From positions 124,366 to 188,365 of the forward strand of contig DFXW01000041.1 of NCBI GenBank assembly GCA_002382495.1: a stretch of DNA of 64,000 nucleotides, given 5' to 3'. Numbering within the stretch: the stretch's first letter is position 1; each line of letters opens with the position of its first letter. Positions 58,753 to 64,000 of the stretch are shown here, one piece after another. The notes under the pieces were generated by a model, which had not been told where the DNA came from, made no database searches, and saw only the letters and a list, made by a program, of their open reading frames with translations. A program made the position numbers and the translations under genes. The stretch is from Flavobacterium sp. UBA4098 (GTDB taxonomy: Bacteria > Bacteroidota > Bacteroidia > Flavobacteriales > Flavobacteriaceae).

Positions 58753-60087
58753 CTATTCTAATTCTGATTGTAATAGTATTTTATTCCATAATTCGTTTCC
58801 GTCTTTATCAAATAAACTCAATTTCATTTGTCTTGATTCTTTTTCTCCAGTAAAAGACAAGGTTCCAAAAACATGTTGTCCAAAAAGACTTCCTGGGACT
58901 CTATTTGCATTTGGTTCTTTGGATATTTTTTCTACAACACCATGCCCAGAGGTCAAAGGGGAAACAGTCCAATCATATAACGAATATGTATTTGCTCTTT
59001 TTAACTCAGATAATTCTGAAAAATGTCTGTCGCCTGAAATAAATGCAACTCCTTTTATTTTATTTTCTAAAATTTCTTTTAACAAAATTTCTTTTTCGGT
59101 TTTATAGTTTTCATAGTTTTCAAATACTGCTTCAGTGTTTAGTACCTGTCCCCCAATAACAATAATTTTAAAACTCGCTTTAGACGAAACGAGAGCGTCG
59201 ATAAGCCATTGAATTTGGGTTTTGCCAAGCATTATTTTATCTCCTGTGAGACGTTTGTTAGGCGATTTAAAAAAGCGATTGTCTAACAAAAACACTTCGG
59301 CATCACTCCAATTATAGCTTGAAAACACCCCTTCTTTTTGATTGGAATCCATTCCATAAAATTTGTTCGCCCAAAAATCTTTAAATGCTTGTTGGGTGGT
59401 ATATTTATTATAAAAACCACGATCACTATCATCTGGTCCAAAATCATGGTCGTCCCAAATGGCAATATTTTGCGTGCTTGCTAACAATGGTTGCATTTCT
59501 TTGATCGATCTTGTATGAGTATAGCGATGATAAATTCCAGATTTACTGTCCCAGTCTGCTTCTCGCAAATACACATTATCTCCTCCCCACAACATGATGT
59601 CTGGATTTTTTTTAGCAATACTTTCAAAGATAGAATAATTAGAACCATACGGTTTTCCGGGCCTATCTAAAGCGGCTTCACTAATATAAGAACAGCTGCC
59701 TAAGGCAATCGTAAAATCAGGAGCTTTTTCGCGCCACTGCCATAACTTTTTCGATGAAAATGATGTGTCATAAGGCAATACGATTTTTTGATTATTTATA
59801 AATAAATCATAATGGTATTCTTTACCTTCTTGTAATGGGGTCAGAACAATATGATTTGTAAAATGATTGTTTTCGGATGATTGGTAGGTTTTTGAAGAAA
59901 AAACCGCTGTTGGGGTTTCTTTTGTATAATAGTCAACTCGAATATCTGCCTTTTGAGTAGTTTGTGCCCAAATAACAGCTTCGGTCATTTCACAATAACC
60001 CACCATTGGTCCAGACTGTAGTAGGTTTTTTTGACAAAATCCATTAACAGTAACTAATACAATTAAAGTAATAAAAATGTTTTTCAT
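58753..60087 (-). CDS. PhoD-like alkaline phosphatase/phosphodiesterase, exported
   Basis: A 444-residue protein with a signal peptide (MKNIFITLIVLVTVNGFC). An N-terminal Ig/fibronectin-like domain (about 25-115; SGPMVGYCEMTEAVIWAQ) precedes the metallophosphatase domain, which has FTIALGSCSYISEAALDRPGK, MLWGGDNVYLREADW, IAIWDDHDFGPDDSD, and FISGDRHFSEL, the Asp/His/Asn metal ligands of the PhoD family. It likely acts in the periplasm or at the surface on phosphate esters; substrate unknown. A single gene on the minus strand. Confidence 0.9.
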   Translation of the reverse strand: MKNIFITLIVLVTVNGFCQKNLLQSGPMVGYCEMTEAVIWAQTTQKADIRVDYYTKETPTAVFSSKTYQSSENNHFTNHIVLTPLQEGKEYHYDLFINNQKIVLPYDTSFSSKKLWQWREKAPDFTIALGSCSYISEAALDRPGKPYGSNYSIFESIAKKNPDIMLWGGDNVYLREADWDSKSGIYHRYTHTRSIKEMQPLLASTQNIAIWDDHDFGPDDSDRGFYNKYTTQQAFKDFWANKFYGMDSNQKEGVFSSYNWSDAEVFLLDNRFFKSPNKRLTGDKIMLGKTQIQWLIDALVSSKASFKIIVIGGQVLNTEAVFENYENYKTEKEILLKEILENKIKGVAFISGDRHFSELSELKRANTYSLYDWTVSPLTSGHGVVEKISKEPNANRVPGSLFGQHVFGTLSFTGEKESRQMKLSLFDKDGNELWNKILLQSELE

Positions 60088-60183
60088 AAGAAATTTAACT
60101 GAAACAAAATTACATTGTAAGTGTTACTAAAAGCGGTTTTTATTATTAATAAATCTAGAAATAAAATCGTATAGCAATGCGGT

Positions 60184-60363
60184 TCATACTTTTATTTTAT
60201 CAAATAATAAATCATAATTTGCAGCAAAGCCATTATTGCCTTGATAAAATGCTCTGACATACTCTCTATAAAGGCCACCAGATTTCATCTGTTTCCAAAA
60301 TTTATGTTGACTATTTTTGGCAAACGTTTGTGAATAGTAAAAAGGAAAAACAAAAATGAATAA
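60184..60363 (-). pseudogene. Decayed coding fragment, family unknown
   Basis: In the 450-base gap between the PhoD gene and sucA, the minus strand has a 59-codon open frame from after a TAG at 60366-60364 to a TGA at 60186-60184. It has protein-like composition, for example FYYSQTFAKNSQHKFWKQM and GGLYREYVRAFYQGNNGFAA. The only ATG (60288) would give 34 residues. No start, promoter or neighbour explains it, so it may be the end of a lost gene. I do not recognise the family, and it may be a real small gene or chance. Confidence 0.35.
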
Positions 60364-60492
60364 CTATTGACAACTAATTTTGAATTTCAAAATGCGCTCA
60401 AAATTGATTTTTTTCATCGGTGTTTCAACAATTTTTAACAAAATTTAACGTAAAAGTAGTTAAATAATAAGGTTAAATAGATTGGTTTATTG

Positions 60493-60500
60493 TACTTTTG
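60493..60500 (+). promoter_or_regulatory. TAnnTTTG -7 box of sucA
   Basis: TACTTTTG lies 37 bases before the ATG at 60538. No matching -33 TTG was found at 19-22 bases. Confidence 0.45.
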
Positions 60501-60537
60501 TCAACAAATTAAACAAAAAGCATATTAATCAATAATT

Positions 60538-63309
60538 ATGGATAGGTTTTCCTTTTTAAACGCAGCTCATACCGAATTTTTCGCTCAATTATACGATCAA
60601 TATTTAGATAATCCAGACAGTGTTGAACCAAGTTGGAGAAGTTTTTTTCAAGGGTTTGATTTTGGAATGGCCACTTACAATGAAGAAAATGCCGCAGAAC
60701 AAATGGCGACCTATTCTTCAAATTCGGTTGCTTCAGGACAAGTGTCTGAAAAAGTTTTAAAAGAATTTAATGTATTAAAATTAATTGACGGATACAGAAC
60801 TCGCGGGCATTTGTTTACTAAGACAAATCCTGTTCGTGACAGAAGAACCTATTCTCCAAATCTAGCGATTGAAAATTTCGGTTTGTCTGCAGCGGATTTG
60901 GATACTGTATTTGATGCCGCTAAAATTTTAGGACACCAACCGGCTACTTTAAAAGAAATCATTCGTCGTTTAGAAAACTTATATTGCCAATCTATTGGTG
61001 TTGAATATATGTATATCCGTAAGCCAGAAGTGGTGCAATGGATTCAAGACCGATTGAATATTAATGATAATTTGCCCAACTTTAATGTGGAGCAAAAGAA
61101 AAACATCCTTGATAAATTAAATGAGGCGGTTTCATTTGAAAATTTCTTACATACTAAATATGTAGGTCAAAAACGTTTCTCTTTAGAAGGAGGAGAAAGT
61201 ATCATTCCGGCTTTGGATGCTTTAATTGAAGCTGCTGCCGAAAAAGGAGTAGAGCAATTTGTAATGGGAATGGCACACCGTGGTAGGTTGAATATCTTAG
61301 CCAATATCTTCGGCAAAGCCACTCAAGATATCTTTTCTGAATTTGATGGAAAAGATTACGACCAAGAATATTTTGACGGTGATGTTAAATACCACTTAGG
61401 ATTAACTTCAGAAAGAAAAACCAAAACAGGTAAATCTATCAATATTAATTTGGCGCCAAACCCATCTCACTTGGAGACGGTTGGAGCGGTTATCGAAGGT
61501 ATTACCCGTGCCAAACAAGACAAATATTTTCCGGACGATTTTTCAAAAGTATTGCCAATTGCCGTTCACGGGGACGCTGCAGTAGCGGGACAAGGCATTG
61601 TGTACGAGATTGTTCAAATGGCACAATTGGACGGTTACAAAACAGGAGGAACGATCCACTTAGTGATTAATAACCAAGTTGGTTTTACAACCAATTACCA
61701 AGATGCACGTTCGTCAACCTATTGTACGGATGTTGCCAAAGTGACTCTTTCGCCAGTATTACACGTGAATGCTGATGATACCGAAGCGGTAGTTCACGCG
61801 ATGTTGTTTGCCTTAGATTACAGAATGACTTTTGGAGGCGATGTATTTATCGACCTTTTAGGATATAGAAAATACGGTCATAACGAAGGAGATGAACCTC
61901 GTTTTACCCAACCCGTTTTATATAAAATCATTGCGCGTCATAAAAATCCAAGAGATATTTATGCCGAAAAATTGATTGTTGATGGTATAATCGACCAAGC
62001 TTATGTAAACAAAATTGAAAGTGATTACAAAGCTAAATTGGACGAAAACTTACAAGCTTCTCGTAAAAAAGATTTGACAATCATCAAACCGTTTATGCAA
62101 GATGAATGGAAAGGATTTGTTCAAGTATCTGACGATGTGATGTTACAGAAAGTCGATACCACTTACGATAAGAAAAAATTAGATGGTATTTTAGAAACTA
62201 TTTCGACTTTGCCATCCGATAAAAAATTCATCAATAAAATTTCTAAAATTGTAACCGACAGAAAAACGATGTACAACAACAATCAAATTGATTGGGGTAC
62301 TGCCGAGACTTTGGCTTACGGATCGTTGTTGCAAGAAGGATATGATGTTCGTTTGTCAGGGCAAGACGTAGAAAGAGGAACTTTCTCTCACCGTCACGCT
62401 GTGGTAAAAGTAGAAGACAGTGAGGAAGAAGTAGTTCTTTTAAACTCAGTGAAAGATAAAAAAGGACAGTTTAACGCTTATAACTCTTTCCTTTCAGAAT
62501 ATGGTGTGTTAGGTTTTGATTACGGTTATGCTTTGACTAATCCTAATGCATTAACAATTTGGGAAGCACAATTTGGAGATTTCTCTAACGGTTGCCAAAT
62601 CATGATAGACCAATACATTTCGTGTGGAGAAGACAAATGGAACAATCAAAATGGTATTGTAATGTTGTTACCTCATGGTTACGAAGGACAAGGTGCAGAG
62701 CACTCTTCGGCTAGAATGGAACGTTACTTGCAATTGTGTGCGCGTCATAATATGTATGTGGCTGATTGTACTACACCAGCTAACTTCTTCCACTTGATGA
62801 GAAGACAAATGAAAACAAAATTCCGTAAACCATTAGTAGTATTTTCTCCTAAGAGTTTGTTGCGTCACCCTTTATGTGTTTCGACTCAAGAGGAATTGGC
62901 TAACGGAAGTTTCCAAGAAACCATTGACGATACTTCGGTAGATAAATCAAAAGTGAAAACCGTAGTTTTCTGTACGGGTAAGTTCTACTATGATATTCTT
63001 GCTGAAAGAGAAAAATTAGAGCGCAATGATGTAGCTTTAGTTCGTGTCGAGCAATTATTCCCTTTGCCAACAGAACAATTAAAGGCAATTATCGCTTCGT
63101 ATCCAAACGCAGACGATTATGTTTGGGCACAAGAAGAACCTAAAAACATGGGAGCTTATAGCTTTATGTTAGTGAACTTTGATTTGGTTCCGTGGCGTTT
63201 GGCTTCTTTAAAAAATTACTCGGCTCCAGCTTCTGGAAGTCATACTAGAGATAGAAGACGTCATGCCGATGCCATTAGAATGGTTTTTGACAAAAATTTA
63301 TTTAGATAA
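60538..63309 (+). CDS. sucA: 2-oxoglutarate dehydrogenase E1 component
   Basis: Thiamine-diphosphate-dependent E1 of the 2-oxoglutarate dehydrogenase complex in the TCA cycle, 923 residues. N-terminal FLNAAHTEFFAQLYDQYLDNPDSVEPSWR (in parts; the E2-binding segment) and then GMAHRGRLNILANIFGK, PNPSHLETVGAV, HGDAAVAGQGIVYE, the ThDP-Mg motif in GGDVFIDLLGYRKYGHNEGDEP and C-terminal LLPHGYEGQGAEHSSARMER are conserved. Full-length for the family. sucB begins 27 bases downstream, so the pair is one operon. Confidence 0.97.
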   Translation: MDRFSFLNAAHTEFFAQLYDQYLDNPDSVEPSWRSFFQGFDFGMATYNEENAAEQMATYSSNSVASGQVSEKVLKEFNVLKLIDGYRTRGHLFTKTNPVRDRRTYSPNLAIENFGLSAADLDTVFDAAKILGHQPATLKEIIRRLENLYCQSIGVEYMYIRKPEVVQWIQDRLNINDNLPNFNVEQKKNILDKLNEAVSFENFLHTKYVGQKRFSLEGGESIIPALDALIEAAAEKGVEQFVMGMAHRGRLNILANIFGKATQDIFSEFDGKDYDQEYFDGDVKYHLGLTSERKTKTGKSININLAPNPSHLETVGAVIEGITRAKQDKYFPDDFSKVLPIAVHGDAAVAGQGIVYEIVQMAQLDGYKTGGTIHLVINNQVGFTTNYQDARSSTYCTDVAKVTLSPVLHVNADDTEAVVHAMLFALDYRMTFGGDVFIDLLGYRKYGHNEGDEPRFTQPVLYKIIARHKNPRDIYAEKLIVDGIIDQAYVNKIESDYKAKLDENLQASRKKDLTIIKPFMQDEWKGFVQVSDDVMLQKVDTTYDKKKLDGILETISTLPSDKKFINKISKIVTDRKTMYNNNQIDWGTAETLAYGSLLQEGYDVRLSGQDVERGTFSHRHAVVKVEDSEEEVVLLNSVKDKKGQFNAYNSFLSEYGVLGFDYGYALTNPNALTIWEAQFGDFSNGCQIMIDQYISCGEDKWNNQNGIVMLLPHGYEGQGAEHSSARMERYLQLCARHNMYVADCTTPANFFHLMRRQMKTKFRKPLVVFSPKSLLRHPLCVSTQEELANGSFQETIDDTSVDKSKVKTVVFCTGKFYYDILAEREKLERNDVALVRVEQLFPLPTEQLKAIIASYPNADDYVWAQEEPKNMGAYSFMLVNFDLVPWRLASLKNYSAPASGSHTRDRRRHADAIRMVFDKNLFR

Positions 63310-63336
63310 TATTAGACAACAATAAAATTACAAACG

Positions 63337-64000
63337 ATGATTTTAGAAATGAAAGTTCCTTCACCGGGGGAATCAATCAAAGAAGTAGAAATTGCCACTT
63401 GGTTAGTAAAAGATGGCGATTATGTAGAAAAAGACCAAGCAATTGCTGAAGTAGATTCAGACAAAGCCACCTTAGAATTACCAGCAGAAGCAAGCGGTGT
63501 AATTACACTTAAAGCTGAAGAAGGTGATGCCGTAGCGGTAGGTGCCGTAGTTTGTTTGATTGATACTGCTGCAGCAAAACCATCTGGTTCAGCTCCAGCT
63601 CCAGTAGCAGAAGCGCCAAAAGCAGAAGCACCAAAAGTAGAAGAGAAAAAAGCAGAAGCCCCAGCTCCTGCAGCAACTTATGCAGCGCAAGCGCCTTCGC
63701 CAGCGGCAAGAAAAATATTAGACGAAAAAAACATCCAGCTTTCTGACATTGTTGGAACAGGTAAAGATGGTCGTATTACTAAAGAAGATGCTGTAAATGC
63801 AGTACCTTCTATGGGAACTCCAACAGGAGGAACCCGTGGTACTGAACGAATTAAATTATCGATGTTGCGTCGTAAAGTAGCAGAACGTTTAGTAGCAGCT
63901 AAAAACGATACAGCTATGTTGACTACTTTCAACGAAGTGAACATGACTCCAATTAACAACTTGCGTAACGAATACAAAGATACGTTCAAAGCAAAACACG
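63337..64000 (+). CDS. sucB: Dihydrolipoyl succinyltransferase E2 (5' part)
   Basis: E2 core of 2-oxoglutarate dehydrogenase, moves the succinyl group to CoA. The frame starts at the ATG at 63337 (MILEMKVPSPGESIKEVEIA) and is open to the window end, so only 221 codons are visible. Lipoyl domain at 1-80 with EVDSDKATLELPA (lipoyl Lys), an Ala/Pro/Lys/Glu-rich linker (about 82-120), then the E1/E3-binding domain (SPAARKILDEKN; VGTGKDGRITKEDAVNA), and the start of the catalytic domain (LRRKVAERLVAAKNDTAML). Follows sucA. Confidence 0.96.
   Translation, partial: MILEMKVPSPGESIKEVEIATWLVKDGDYVEKDQAIAEVDSDKATLELPAEASGVITLKAEEGDAVAVGAVVCLIDTAAAKPSGSAPAPVAEAPKAEAPKVEEKKAEAPAPAATYAAQAPSPAARKILDEKNIQLSDIVGTGKDGRITKEDAVNAVPSMGTPTGGTRGTERIKLSMLRRKVAERLVAAKNDTAMLTTFNEVNMTPINNLRNEYKDTFKAKH

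Overview
The window looks like chromosome of a member of the Bacteroidota, most likely Flavobacteriaceae and probably Flavobacterium or a close relative. The evidence is the low GC content, Bacteroidota-type promoters (TTG about 20 nt before TAnnTTTG), three large secreted proteins with C-terminal type IX secretion (T9SS) signals, and a 14-gene nuo operon with a short NuoG. It is almost entirely genic. I see no phage, insertion sequence or CRISPR array. One tRNA gene is present and no rRNA.

Layout: 1-1394 holds the 3' end of atpD and atpC (F1 ATP synthase). 1454-5260 holds a DoxX-like membrane protein, a PAP2/vanadium-haloperoxidase-like lipoprotein paired with an outer-membrane-type protein, and an unknown. 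5415-9654 is a biotin operon, bioF-bioD-bioA plus a FabF-like ketosynthase; bioB lies apart at 13123-14208 on the other strand. Between them are recX and a secreted delta-60-repeat protein. 14280-20439 holds ribF, a secreted M12B-like metalloprotease, pth, rplY and prs, followed by tRNA-Leu(CAA) and two strong hairpins. 21076-25596 is a light-dependent DNA-repair operon with three different photolyase/cryptochrome lineages and a tiny DUF2256 zinc-ribbon gene. 26251-30360 is a galactan/galactose locus: galM, a GH53 endo-galactanase lipoprotein and a Na+/sugar symporter. Between the last two lies a scar in which the start of galK is joined to the end of galT.

30470-34654 carries a kelch-type membrane protein with a cytoplasmic tail that may bind DNA, and a large T9SS type B secreted protein. 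34799-47747 is the complete nuoA-N respiratory complex I operon on the minus strand. Then follow cspA, aspS and a tetR-tolC-MFP-(four-helix-bundle gene)-RND efflux operon; a perfect inverted repeat in the tetR promoter looks like its operator. The right end carries a polyprenyl synthetase, a small overlapping unknown gene, a PhoD-like phosphatase, a short decayed ORF, and sucA-sucB of 2-oxoglutarate dehydrogenase, with sucB cut by the window edge.

The most notable observations are the galK/galT deletion scar, the ketosynthase inside the biotin operon, the triple photolyase operon with DUF2256, the TetR operator candidate, and the kelch-TM regulator candidate. Function calls rest on motifs and recognised family resemblance read by eye; no database search was possible.
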